Positions 31,866 to 40,645 of a stretch of 43,279 nucleotides of DNA are shown piece after piece. Below the pieces are notes generated by a model. The model did no database searches, had not been told where the DNA came from, and saw only the letters and a program-made list of their open reading frames with translations. A program made the position numbers and the translations under genes. Origin of the DNA: an uncultured Bacteroides sp. (lineage in GTDB: Bacteria; Bacteroidota; Bacteroidia; Bacteroidales; Bacteroidaceae); the NCBI GenBank assembly GCA_947071285.1, contig CAMTFK010000011.1, positions 1-43,279 on the forward strand, read 5' to 3'. Position 1 is the first letter of the stretch. Every line of letters begins with the position of its first letter.

Positions 31866-31886
31866 TTCCGTTACTTACGGAGTAAC
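31866..31886 (-). repeat. Right inverted repeat (recombination site) of locus 2
   Basis: This is the exact 21-bp inverse of 31568-31588; the core reads GTTACTTACGGAGTAAC on the plus strand. Confidence 0.85.
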
Positions 31887-31919
31887 GTCATCAGACGACT
31901 GACAAAAAAACAAAATATT

Positions 31920-32297
31920 ATGCTTACACCATTGACACAGACTGCTATCTCCATGCTTTGCGACATCGAACACGGAGGAACGACAGATACCCAGCCCCAC
32001 TATGCTCTTTTCATGAACACGGTGTCCGAGCTGCTTCATAAGCTTGAAACCGGTGGCTTGATCCGCTGTAAGGATGCCGAACACAAGGATAAACTCTCGT
32101 CCTACGAACTGACCCGCCCTTGCCATGAGATTTCCCTGCTCGACCTTCTTGAAGTCACAGGCGAGCACCTCAACTGTAACCATCCCACCAGTGAGGCGCT
32201 TTATAGCCGTTACCAGAGAGCCGCCACCAAATTGGGAGTAATCAATCAGATGACTCGTGTCTACCTGTCCGAAATCAAACTTAATAACCTGTTCTGA
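31920..32297 (+). CDS. Rrf2-like winged-helix regulator, first gene of fimbrial operon 2
   Basis: This 125-residue paralog of the 8449-8820 protein has the same plan: TQTAISMLCDIE, a helix ending KLETGGLIR, the wing with YELTRPCHEISLLDLLEVTG, and a C-terminal helix. Four cysteines are present, but their spacing does not match the classic Rrf2 iron-sulfur triplet. It lies directly after the invertible segment and 32 bp before the OmpA-DUF3575 gene. It may regulate the operon or the switch; a non-regulatory role is possible. Confidence 0.7.
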   Translation: MLTPLTQTAISMLCDIEHGGTTDTQPHYALFMNTVSELLHKLETGGLIRCKDAEHKDKLSSYELTRPCHEISLLDLLEVTGEHLNCNHPTSEALYSRYQRAATKLGVINQMTRVYLSEIKLNNLF

Positions 32298-32329
32298 TAT
32301 ACACGGAGCACGAAAAGGGAACATTTATT

Positions 32330-33649
32330 ATGAAGAAAGAAATACTGACCCTCATCAGTAGCATTTATCTATTCCTGGTACCGTTTGCCGCTTTGGCGGG
32401 AAACGTGCCAGATACAGACATTTCACGCCCCTGCGACAGTCTCTGCCGTGAGCCTCTATTTCTATATTTCCGCTTCAACAAGGCATTGGTGGATGAGAGT
32501 TTTGCTGACAACAGTCATACGCTCAGTGCTTTTCATAATTTGTTTTCCGATAGTGTTTCCTCTTCTTATATAGATACTATTTTTGTCACGGCCTATGCTT
32601 CACCCGACGGGAATACGGCGTACAATAACCGTCTTGCCCACCTTCGTGCCGAAGCTGTGAAAGAATACCTGATCGGTAGATTTCCGCACCTGGGAAGCCA
32701 TTGCATTTATGCCTGTTCGCAAGGTGAAGATTGGAGCGGTTTGCGCCGCCTGGTGGGTGAAGACATGAATGTGCCCAACCGTACGGAAGTTCTTGAAATT
32801 CTGGATAATGTGAAAGATTACTCCCGTTCAAAAGCTTTGTTGAAGCAGTTGAATTGTGGGTATGCTTACCGATATATCAGCAGGAATATGTTACATAAAC
32901 TACGTAATGCGGCAGTTTGTACATTGAGGATAAAAAGTATAGGAGAAGTTACTGTTGCTGAAAAGATGAAGGATAAGAGAATGGATATTATAAAGGAAAA
33001 AGGTGCTGCGCTGTGTACGCGGGCGAATGATTATTTGCCCCTACAAGCCAATCATTCCCTGCAATCTTATCTCCAACCTTATTTTGCGCAATCATCTCGC
33101 CCCTCCATCCGCCCCCTGTTTGCCCTAAAGACCAACCTCTTGTTCGACCTCGCCCTTATCCCAAACCTCGAACTTGAACTTCCCTTAGGCAAACGCAACC
33201 GTTGGTCCCTCAACGCCGAATGGATGTTCCTCTGGTGGCTCCTCGACAATGACAAATACTGCCTCCAAATCCTTTCCGGTGGCCTCGAAGCCCGCTACTG
33301 GCTGGGCAACCGCACCACGCACCGTATCCTCGCCGGACACTTCCTCGGCTTTTATGCCGGTGGCGGCAAATACGACCTGCAATGGAAAGAGGACGGTTAT
33401 CAGGGTGAATTCTATATCGCCTCCGGCATCAGCTACGGCTATTCCACCCCCATTGCCCGCCGCCTGAACCTCGAATTCAGCATCGGCATCGGCCTGCTCC
33501 GCACCAGCTACGAGCACTACCACGCCATCAACAACTACCGCACCCTGCTCTGGCAGAACGACGGCAACTATAGCTGGCTCGGCCCTACCAAAGCCAAAAT
33601 CTCCCTCGTCTGGCTCCTCGGACAAAAACGGAAAGGAGGAGAGAAATGA
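32330..33649 (+). CDS. OmpA-like / DUF3575 fusion protein of the fimbrial operon
   Basis: This 439-residue protein has a signal peptide (MKKEILTLISSIYLFLVPFAALAGN). Residues ~40-200 resemble an OmpA C-terminal-like domain (LYFRFNKALVDESFADN, FVTAYASPDGNTAYNNRLAHLRAEAVKEYL), which usually binds peptidoglycan. Residues ~255-439 are a DUF3575 barrel closely like the 7757-8428 protein (LFALKTNLLFDLALIPNLELELPLG, WWLLDNDKYCLQ, FYAGGGKYDLQW). The locus 1 copy lacks the first domain. The codon use changes near 33060, from A/T-rich to strongly C-ending codons, at the domain join. It may tie the pilus base to the cell wall. Its stop overlaps the DUF5119 start by 4 bp. Confidence 0.86.
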   Translation: MKKEILTLISSIYLFLVPFAALAGNVPDTDISRPCDSLCREPLFLYFRFNKALVDESFADNSHTLSAFHNLFSDSVSSSYIDTIFVTAYASPDGNTAYNNRLAHLRAEAVKEYLIGRFPHLGSHCIYACSQGEDWSGLRRLVGEDMNVPNRTEVLEILDNVKDYSRSKALLKQLNCGYAYRYISRNMLHKLRNAAVCTLRIKSIGEVTVAEKMKDKRMDIIKEKGAALCTRANDYLPLQANHSLQSYLQPYFAQSSRPSIRPLFALKTNLLFDLALIPNLELELPLGKRNRWSLNAEWMFLWWLLDNDKYCLQILSGGLEARYWLGNRTTHRILAGHFLGFYAGGGKYDLQWKEDGYQGEFYIASGISYGYSTPIARRLNLEFSIGIGLLRTSYEHYHAINNYRTLLWQNDGNYSWLGPTKAKISLVWLLGQKRKGGEK

Positions 33650-34671
33650 AGAATAGAGTTCTATTATCCCCTCTGTGCCCTCTGTGGTGCATCCTGTTTT
33701 TGCTCTACAGTTGTGACCGCCGTGAAATCACCTACTACGCCGAAGCCGAATTTGAAATCCGTATAGACTGGCACAACTCCGGACTCGATGCGGAAGAATC
33801 CGGCAACGGTGCCACCGCCATCTTCTACCCCCAAGACGGCAGCGCCCCGAAAACCGTCCTGATGGGCGACCGTACCTATGAGAAAGTCCGCTTGCAGACA
33901 GGCCGCTATGACGTCCTCGTCTTCAACCGTTCGTTCACCGACTTCGGTTCCCTTTCTTTCCGTGGCGATTGCTACCGCGAACTGGAAGCCTACGCCCGCC
34001 ATGTGGAAACCCAGACGGACCCGGAAACCCGTACCACCACCCGCGTCATCGTCAGCTCCCCCGAGAAACTTGCCGCCGATGTGCTGGAAGACTTTGAAGT
34101 CACCGAAGAGATGCTGGGCAATTACAGTACCTCGTCGCACTCCCTTAACCGCTCGTCGGACGCCTCCGGTGCATCCGGAGAGTTCACGCTTTCCTTTACC
34201 CCCCGGAAACTGACCCGCGAAGTGAAAGTACAAGTCAACGTCATCGGACTGAACAACATCCGCAAAGCAGCGGGCAGACTGACCGGAGTGGCCGAATCGG
34301 TAAACCTTTCCACAGGCAAAGTATCGGCTGAAACCGTTTCCCAGCAATTCTCCCTGGACGAGATAACCTTCACGGAAGGTTCACCCTTCGACGGTACACT
34401 GACAGGCTACTTCAACACCTTCGGCTTTGAAACGGAGATTCCCCGTCAACTGCACCTGCAAGCCCTGCTCGTGGACGGCAAAACCACCGTGAATGAAACC
34501 TTCGACATCACCGCCCACGAACTGGAAGATGAAGGCGGTCGGCTGGTGCTGTACATCGAAGTCACCGCTCCGCCCATCGCCGATGTGAAGCCCGAAGGCG
34601 GTTCCGACTCCGGCTTTGATGCAGATGTGGAAGACTGGGGCGACGAAGAGGAAAGCGAACTCCCTTTGTAG
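33646..34671 (+). CDS. DUF5119-type lipoprotein of the fimbrial operon
   Basis: This 341-residue protein has a compact lipoprotein signal ending LLYS-Cys23, followed by DRREITYYAEAEFEIRIDW. Shared blocks with the locus 1 paralog include GATAIFYPQDGS, VLMGDRTYEKVRL, GRYDVLVFNRSF, SPEKLAADVLEDFEVTEEMLG and the acidic end. The start overlaps the DUF3575 stop and is preceded by AGGAGG-type sequence, as in locus 1. The signal-peptide codons include the 17-bp repeat arm also found in locus 1 (33673-33689). The function is unknown; an anchor or assembly role is inferred. Confidence 0.83.
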   Translation: MKNRVLLSPLCPLWCILFLLYSCDRREITYYAEAEFEIRIDWHNSGLDAEESGNGATAIFYPQDGSAPKTVLMGDRTYEKVRLQTGRYDVLVFNRSFTDFGSLSFRGDCYRELEAYARHVETQTDPETRTTTRVIVSSPEKLAADVLEDFEVTEEMLGNYSTSSHSLNRSSDASGASGEFTLSFTPRKLTREVKVQVNVIGLNNIRKAAGRLTGVAESVNLSTGKVSAETVSQQFSLDEITFTEGSPFDGTLTGYFNTFGFETEIPRQLHLQALLVDGKTTVNETFDITAHELEDEGGRLVLYIEVTAPPIADVKPEGGSDSGFDADVEDWGDEEESELPL

Positions 34672-34734
34672 GGGTGAATCTATTGATTATTGAAACAATT
34701 AATAAACACATATATCATTTAAACTGTTAAAATT

Positions 34735-36195
34735 ATGAAGACAAAAGATTTATGGATGGCGATAGCAGCCCTTGCCGTGACAGGCTGTTCGCAGAATGAA
34801 ATTACGGAGATAAATCCGGAGACGAACCCGGCAGTGGGGTTCAGTGTGTACACAGGAACACAGACAAAAGGTACAGTCACTAATAATGAAGCGACCGGCA
34901 CCGGTATCAAAGCCAAGGGCTTCGGAATATTGGCCTACTACACCGAAACGGATAATTTCGGTAGTGGAAGCCACGCTAATCCTACTCCCAACTTTATGTG
35001 GAATCAGAAAGTGGAATGGAAAGCATCACCGGATCGTTGGGAATATACTCCTGTGAAATACTGGCCTAATACGCCCAGTGAAAAACTCTCGTTCTTTGCT
35101 TATGCGCCTTATGAAGCAAAACCTGCTGGAGGAACCAATTATATTAAACTATCTGACCAAACCACTGGTGGTTACCCCACAATAACCTTCACTCTGCAAG
35201 ATGCAGCAAACAATATGACCGACCTTGTTGTAGCTGATGCAAAGGACAAAAAGAAAGAAGATGGCAGCGTCAGCTTTGCTATGAGCCATGTACTCTCACG
35301 TGCTCTATTCCAGGCAAAACTGTCGAGCGAAATAGATGCGAACACAGCCATATTTATTACAAGCGCTAAGCTTCTGGGGAATACAAGTGATGTTACCACT
35401 GGATTCTATAAGACGGCAATTTATAAATATGAAACCAGTACTTGGGACTATACAAGTGCGACTAAACAATCCTCTGATTATGATTTGGAATCAATTCTGA
35501 ATAAATCTAACGCCTCGTGGGGAGCTGGTAGCGGTAGTGCATACACCACATCTTCTATTCAGGTTACTACCACCGCTGCAGAGTTATTTAAGAAAGAAAA
35601 CTCTACCCAGCAATATCTCTTCCTTATTCCTCCCACAGCTACCGGCATCACTTCCACAGCATCCGTCAAAGTGGAACTTACTTACGATATTGTAACCAAG
35701 GACGCAGCAGTGGGCGGACATAGCAAGACTACTTCCACAACTATAGTAACCCTGCCTGAAGGTGGACTGAAGCCAAATACGGCCTACAAGTATATCTTTA
35801 CTATCGGTCTGGACAAAGTGGAAGTGGCAGCCACCGTGACTGACTGGAGTGCTGACACCGAAGTCACAGTATCCAACACCACAGCAACGCCGGATGCTGC
35901 TTCTATCAAGAGTGCCATCAGTATACTAAGTGCCATGAAGAAGACAGATCCATCTTGCAAGAACTTCACCGTTTATGTAACAGGATCTGTTACTGGGGCT
36001 ACTACTATTGATTTGACTGGCATGACTACGGATAACTTTGCCATTGGTGATTGTATCGATTTGGATTTTGGAAAAGTAACTGGAATCTCAAGTTCTAATA
36101 CTATTACTTTTAATAATGTTCCTTCAGGTTGGGCAGCCACACCAAGCACTGCATTGACAAAAGTCGGCAAGATTCAGCTTAAAAAGAATTCATAA
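34735..36195 (+). CDS. Fimbrillin-family lipoprotein, likely major pilin of locus 2
   Basis: This 486-residue lipoprotein (MKTKDLWMAIAALAVTG-Cys18) aligns with the locus 1 major pilin through SQNEITEINPETNPAVGF. Family blocks include FGILAYY, PNFMWNQKVEW, KYWPNTPSEKLSFFAYAPY and VSFAMSHVLSRALFQAKL. At the presumed protease site it has Lys45 (TQTKGT) where locus 1 has Arg45 (VPTRGA). A ~100-residue C-terminal extension after the usual final strand (residues ~385-486, DAASIKSAISILSAMKK...) is missing from the locus 1 copy. That extension might cap the subunit or add a domain. Confidence 0.83.
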   Translation: MKTKDLWMAIAALAVTGCSQNEITEINPETNPAVGFSVYTGTQTKGTVTNNEATGTGIKAKGFGILAYYTETDNFGSGSHANPTPNFMWNQKVEWKASPDRWEYTPVKYWPNTPSEKLSFFAYAPYEAKPAGGTNYIKLSDQTTGGYPTITFTLQDAANNMTDLVVADAKDKKKEDGSVSFAMSHVLSRALFQAKLSSEIDANTAIFITSAKLLGNTSDVTTGFYKTAIYKYETSTWDYTSATKQSSDYDLESILNKSNASWGAGSGSAYTTSSIQVTTTAAELFKKENSTQQYLFLIPPTATGITSTASVKVELTYDIVTKDAAVGGHSKTTSTTIVTLPEGGLKPNTAYKYIFTIGLDKVEVAATVTDWSADTEVTVSNTTATPDAASIKSAISILSAMKKTDPSCKNFTVYVTGSVTGATTIDLTGMTTDNFAIGDCIDLDFGKVTGISSSNTITFNNVPSGWAATPSTALTKVGKIQLKKNS

Positions 36196-36295
36196 AAGCT
36201 ACAGGCCGGGCAGGGTTGAACCTCCCTTCCCGGTCACCACAGTTAAACAAAAAAGTTAACACCTCGTTCTTTGACATGGTGGAAACGAAAAGATT

Positions 36296-37288
36296 ATGAA
36301 CGCGAACTCTAATATTTGGATCATAGGATTGCTTTCCCTCTGCCTGTCGGCATGTGGAGACCACTCATCCCCCGCCGGAGACGAACCGTCCGTCCCCGTC
36401 CCCATCGGCTTTTCTTCCGATGTGCCCCCGCAGGAAAAAGAGCAGACCAGAGCAACAACGGATGCCATCAGCAGCATGTACGTCTTTGCCTCCTACACTC
36501 AAGCTGTCGACTGGAAAACTACCGACATCCCCAACTTCATGTACAAGCAACTGATGATTAACAGCAGTGGCTCCTGGACCTATTCCCCCTTGAAATACTG
36601 GCCCAATACCAACGACGAGAAAATCAGTTTCTTCGCTTATGCCCCTGCGGATATAACCAATCTTACCCCCTCGGCCGCCAATGTGAGCGGACCCAAACTG
36701 ACCTATACCCTCCCTCAAAAAATAGCTGACCATCAGGACCTGCTTGTAGGCAGTTGCCTGAATCGCAAGAAAGGAAGCGGCACCGTTTCCTTCACCATGA
36801 AACATGCTTTGACGCAGGTGAAGTTCAAGATAAAGAAAGATGCTTCGGAAGGGGCAACCGTCAACCTGACCGGCTTGAATGTTCTTGCCCCCGGCACAGG
36901 CACACTGAGCTTCTCAACTACCGAAGGAAGTTTCACCTGGACGGACTATAAAACGCCCTCGGTCTTTACAACAGAAATATCACCCTCCGTTTCCCTTACG
37001 AACTCTGCAACTGAATTCGGCCCCTTCTTCTTGTTCCCCATCGGTGATCCCTCCCCGCAGGTCACCCTGAAACTAACTTACACCCTTACAAAGGCTTCCG
37101 GCAGCAATACCGGCACCTCCGTTCCCATCACTTCCGCCATCGCCCTGCCCGCCACCCCCGTATGGAATTCCGGCAGCAGCATTATCTATACCGCGTCTGT
37201 GATGGACGACCGTCTGGAAATTAACAGCGTCACCGTCACTGACTTCGGCAACGGTACTGAGGCAGGAACCGATATTCCGGCCACTTAA
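36296..37288 (+). CDS. Fimbrillin-family lipoprotein, minor pilin
   Basis: This 330-residue lipoprotein (lipobox CLSA-Cys20) has a candidate maturation site QTRA. Fimbrillin blocks are PNFMYKQLMI, KYWPNTNDEKISFFAYAP and VSFTMKHALTQVKFKIKK. The segment VPIGFSSDVP closely matches the GLUG-type protein of locus 1 (NIPIGFSSDVPGTRA), so these two are probably the equivalent subunits, the locus 2 one without GLUG repeats. It lies 100 bp after the major pilin gene, the longest gap in the operon. Confidence 0.82.
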   Translation: MNANSNIWIIGLLSLCLSACGDHSSPAGDEPSVPVPIGFSSDVPPQEKEQTRATTDAISSMYVFASYTQAVDWKTTDIPNFMYKQLMINSSGSWTYSPLKYWPNTNDEKISFFAYAPADITNLTPSAANVSGPKLTYTLPQKIADHQDLLVGSCLNRKKGSGTVSFTMKHALTQVKFKIKKDASEGATVNLTGLNVLAPGTGTLSFSTTEGSFTWTDYKTPSVFTTEISPSVSLTNSATEFGPFFLFPIGDPSPQVTLKLTYTLTKASGSNTGTSVPITSAIALPATPVWNSGSSIIYTASVMDDRLEINSVTVTDFGNGTEAGTDIPAT

Positions 37289-37314
37289 AAATAGAAACCT
37301 AAAATGAGATAAAT

Positions 37315-38331
37315 ATGAAAGGATTCAAATACCTGTCTTTCTTGCTTCTTCTTCCGGCATCCTGCAACAACGACATCCCCGTTCCGTCTCCCGTTGAGCA
37401 GGATTCGGACGTGCTCCATGTCCTTTCCGTAGGCATGGACGAGGCGGCTACACGAAGCATCGTGACCACCGACAATCTAAAAACAGTCGGCGAAAAAATC
37501 GGTGTCTACGCCGTAAATTCCGACCAGACGGAGTACCATCCCCTGCATGGCGGCAGCAATACAGCTATCTACCAATGCGATGGCGCCAACTGGAATGTCG
37601 TTGCTGCTGATGACAGCAAACTGCTCCGCCTCCCTTCCGGCAGCACGGTCAATGTTTCCGCCTTCTATCCCTCCACACTCACGCCTGTATATAAGAGTAA
37701 GAACGAAAGTTATGTTTCCGGCATTCATATTCTTGTTGAAGACGACTTTGCCGCATCGGCTCAGACCGACTACCTGTATGCCGAACCGGTGACAGGCATC
37801 AACACCGCCAAACCCAGTGCAACGTTCACCCTGAAACATGCCTTGTCGAAGCTAACCTTCAGAGTTTATAAAGATGCCACTTTGACGAAAGCCACCAACC
37901 TCTCCGCCTTGAAGATCATCGACGACTCGTATAAGCTGCAGGCAGGTACGGGCAAGATGATGCGCCTGAGCAACGGCACCCTGCAAGGTTTGAGCGGACA
38001 GCCGACTGTCAACCTGACCGCAACAGCGGATCAGGTGCAGGAAATAAAGACAAAAAGTACCACTTCTGCCACTGTTACTACCGCCACAGCCTACTGCCTG
38101 CTGGCCCCCGCCCCCAATGTGGAATACCTGTCTTTCCAACTGACTACCGTTGAGGCTGATACGGGCCAGGAACAAACGTTTCTGACGCAGCGAACCGATA
38201 TGCATTCGCATCGTTGGACGGCAGGGCAGCATCTGATAATCAATATTGTGCTGAAAGGCATGGAGGCCATTGTGACAGGCCTCGCAGTCTACGATTGGGA
38301 AGATTATACGGATACCAATTTCCCCATCTGA
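37315..38331 (+). CDS. Fimbrillin-family lipoprotein, minor pilin
   Basis: This 338-residue lipoprotein (lipobox LPAS-Cys17) has a Thr-Arg site (AATRSI). Family blocks are VGEKIGVYAVN, SAFYPSTLTP, TDYLYAEPV and ATFTLKHALSKLTFRVYK. The end HRWTAGQHLIINIVLKGMEAIVTGLAVYDWED is the typical last strand pair of Mfa-like pilins. It lies 26 bp after the previous gene and is probably an accessory subunit. Confidence 0.8.
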   Translation: MKGFKYLSFLLLLPASCNNDIPVPSPVEQDSDVLHVLSVGMDEAATRSIVTTDNLKTVGEKIGVYAVNSDQTEYHPLHGGSNTAIYQCDGANWNVVAADDSKLLRLPSGSTVNVSAFYPSTLTPVYKSKNESYVSGIHILVEDDFAASAQTDYLYAEPVTGINTAKPSATFTLKHALSKLTFRVYKDATLTKATNLSALKIIDDSYKLQAGTGKMMRLSNGTLQGLSGQPTVNLTATADQVQEIKTKSTTSATVTTATAYCLLAPAPNVEYLSFQLTTVEADTGQEQTFLTQRTDMHSHRWTAGQHLIINIVLKGMEAIVTGLAVYDWEDYTDTNFPI

Positions 38332-38373
38332 TATACTCCTATTCTGCATTACTTACTAAACGATACGGAAAAA

Positions 38374-39435
38374 ATGAATATGAAGAGATACTATTACCGG
38401 TTGATAGGCCTGGCCTTCACCTCCGTGCTCCTTGCCGCCTGCACGCAGCAGGACGAGCCATCGTCCGAAAGCGGTGGACAGAGGTTGACGATTGATTTTA
38501 ACTTTACCGGCGCGGGGGTAACGGTTGCCCCCTCTGCCACGCGCGCCGCTGCCGTCACGGACATGAAGGCGGGCACGGAGTTCATCGTGCGAGCCTATAC
38601 CGGCGCCATTTTGGTGGATGACGGCATTTATAAAATAACGGCTGACGGCAGCGGAAAGCTGGTATCGGAACCCACCGATGCCGGAAATTCGCTGAGCCTG
38701 ACCCGCGGCACCTATGATTTCTATTTCATTTCCTACTATCCGCCTGAATCTTCCACTCCGGAATGTCCGACAGTGAAAAGTGACAATACCGTTGAAGTGG
38801 ATAACGGAAAGGATTTCATCACCACATCCATTCAAGGCATGAAAATACAATCCGACTACGACGGGCAGGTCACAATGACCATTCCGATGGCGGCATATCC
38901 TTTCTCGCATCTTTGTACACGGGTGAAGGCCACGCTGGAGATTCCGACAGAACAGGTGGTGGCACCCACAGCCATTGAGAAGATTTCCATAACGATGGAT
39001 AACCTGCCGGGGAATGCCACTTTTACCTTTCCGGGAACAAGCTTCACAGGATATGGAGGGAGAGCGGATGAGAATAAAGTTTCTTTGCTGGCATGGACTG
39101 AAAAGAAGAAAATTACCGCTGCTGATGCCTCCGACGGATTCCTGGCGAGATATTCGTCGGCCGACGGTTTTGTGATCCCACTGAATGACAAGGAGCCCTT
39201 GAAATTTAATGTTGTGATGAATGTCTATTATAAAAATTCCACTAGTGGTGAAGTCTGTAAGAACTTCACACAATCCCTTGAACTGACCAAAGCCCTGCTT
39301 CCCGGAAAGTCCTACAACTTTGTGTTCACCCTCTCTTACTATGGTGATTATACACCTGCCGACCTTACGCTGAACGTTCAGGAATTTACGCCCGTTGTGT
39401 TGAAGCCCGGTGGTGCAGGGGGAGATGACAATTAA
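38374..39435 (+). CDS. Fimbrillin-like lipoprotein, minor pilin
   Basis: This 353-residue lipoprotein (lipobox VLLAA-Cys23; a start at 38380 is also possible) has a Thr-Arg site (ATRAAA). The N-terminal half (FIVRAYTGAILVDDGIYKI, GTYDFYFISYYPP) and the end (LLPGKSYNFVFTLSYYGDYTPADLTLNVQEFTPV) follow the two-sandwich plan of Bacteroides fimbrillins. It is less close to the other paralogs in the window. It ends with a Gly/Asp-rich tail (GGAGGDDN). Confidence 0.75.
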   Translation: MNMKRYYYRLIGLAFTSVLLAACTQQDEPSSESGGQRLTIDFNFTGAGVTVAPSATRAAAVTDMKAGTEFIVRAYTGAILVDDGIYKITADGSGKLVSEPTDAGNSLSLTRGTYDFYFISYYPPESSTPECPTVKSDNTVEVDNGKDFITTSIQGMKIQSDYDGQVTMTIPMAAYPFSHLCTRVKATLEIPTEQVVAPTAIEKISITMDNLPGNATFTFPGTSFTGYGGRADENKVSLLAWTEKKKITAADASDGFLARYSSADGFVIPLNDKEPLKFNVVMNVYYKNSTSGEVCKNFTQSLELTKALLPGKSYNFVFTLSYYGDYTPADLTLNVQEFTPVVLKPGGAGGDDN

Positions 39436-39479
39436 ACTGCGGGGTCCCCTGGTAGTACATAAAACTTATTTGAAAACAT

Positions 39480-40628
39480 ATGATACGAAACCATTGTAAA
39501 TTGAGTTTATACCTTCATGCCGTCCGGTTGCTGCCGGTGGTCGGTGTACTTCTGTTGGCGGCCTGCAGTGCAGACGCTCCGCCTGTTGCCCCACCGTCGG
39601 ACGGGCCGCTCCATCTGAGTTTGCGGCTACAGGTGCCCGAACAAATGACCGTCTCCACTCGTGCGGCGGTGAACCCTACGTTGAAGGGCATAGAAATAAA
39701 AAATGTGAGAGCCATCCAGTTCGGAACGAATAATACTGCCAACAAATATTATTCCGATGCAGATGGAACCGGCAATTGGTTTAAAGTAGAAAACGAAAGC
39801 GGTTTAGTTGTGATTGCTACCGGAGAAAGCGATTTTCTGAATGAGACCGGTAATATCTATATCATAGTGAATGGCAGCGATACCGATGCTTCTTTGACTA
39901 AAACGGATATGACGGAAAACGACCTGCAAACCGCCGCTTTGTCACTTACCGGCTTCTCTACCGCCGGAGAACCTCAGTTATTGGTTTATGGTCCCGTGAA
40001 ATTTACCGCACAATCAGGTAGCGTCAAACCCGTCGCCATGCTTGCCCGCATGAAGCGCGCATACGCCAAGGTCACCGTTGATTATACGATGCATCCCGGC
40101 GTCTCCATCACTTCGGTGGAGGTGCAGAACATGCCGCCTGCCATCTATCCCTTCACGGCGGCGGGGAGCACCACGCCGAGAAATAACACGTATCGGACGG
40201 AAGTGCTCGGTTCTACGGAAACCGCCGCGCCCTTGCCCGCATCCTTCACCTTCTACATGCCCGAGAACCTCCGCGGAAACGGCAGCGCCACCACGGAAAA
40301 GGACAAGAACCGAACGGAATACGGACCGAAAGAAACCGTCTCCGGCAACCCGGTGAATTGCTTGGATTACTGCACCTGCATCGTCCTGAAAGGCACATAC
40401 AGCTATCCCGATGTTACGGGCACCGACCCCATCAGCGTGGAATATCGCTTTTACCTCGGCTCGGACATGGTGCAAAACTACGATGTGGAACGGGGCAAGC
40501 ACTATCAGCTTACCGTAGACCTGCTGGGCGCCAACAGTGCCGACGCCCGCGTGACAATCACCGATAGCAACGTGTTTGCCGTGGCCGATCCGGACAATGT
40601 GGACCATACCGACGATATTATATTCTGA
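39480..40628 (+). CDS. DUF4906-like fimbrial lipoprotein
   Basis: This 382-residue lipoprotein (lipobox LLLAA-Cys29) has a Thr-Arg site (STRAAV). The block MLARMKRAYAKVTVDY, then PASFTFYMPENLRGNG, then VEYRFYLGSDMVQNYDVERGKHYQLTVDL matches what I recall of DUF4906 proteins. These lie late in Bacteroides pilus operons and may be tip-adaptor subunits. It is 17 bp before the tip-candidate gene, with which it shares the same blocks. Confidence 0.78.
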   Translation: MIRNHCKLSLYLHAVRLLPVVGVLLLAACSADAPPVAPPSDGPLHLSLRLQVPEQMTVSTRAAVNPTLKGIEIKNVRAIQFGTNNTANKYYSDADGTGNWFKVENESGLVVIATGESDFLNETGNIYIIVNGSDTDASLTKTDMTENDLQTAALSLTGFSTAGEPQLLVYGPVKFTAQSGSVKPVAMLARMKRAYAKVTVDYTMHPGVSITSVEVQNMPPAIYPFTAAGSTTPRNNTYRTEVLGSTETAAPLPASFTFYMPENLRGNGSATTEKDKNRTEYGPKETVSGNPVNCLDYCTCIVLKGTYSYPDVTGTDPISVEYRFYLGSDMVQNYDVERGKHYQLTVDLLGANSADARVTITDSNVFAVADPDNVDHTDDIIF

Positions 40629-40645
40629 TTAAAAACATACTGACC

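Larger units (their letters stand above)
31568..31886. promoter_or_regulatory. Invertible promoter segment of fimbrial locus 2
   Basis: This 319-bp segment has the same length as segment 1 and is bounded by 21-bp perfect inverted repeats. It lies between the recombinase stop and the Rrf2-like gene (34 bp beyond). It contains no convincing gene. Its one good promoter points left, away from the fimbrial operon. Inversion would move the -7 element to about 31844-31851 facing the operon, giving a leader of about 60 nt. As sequenced it is inferred to be OFF. Confidence 0.82.
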
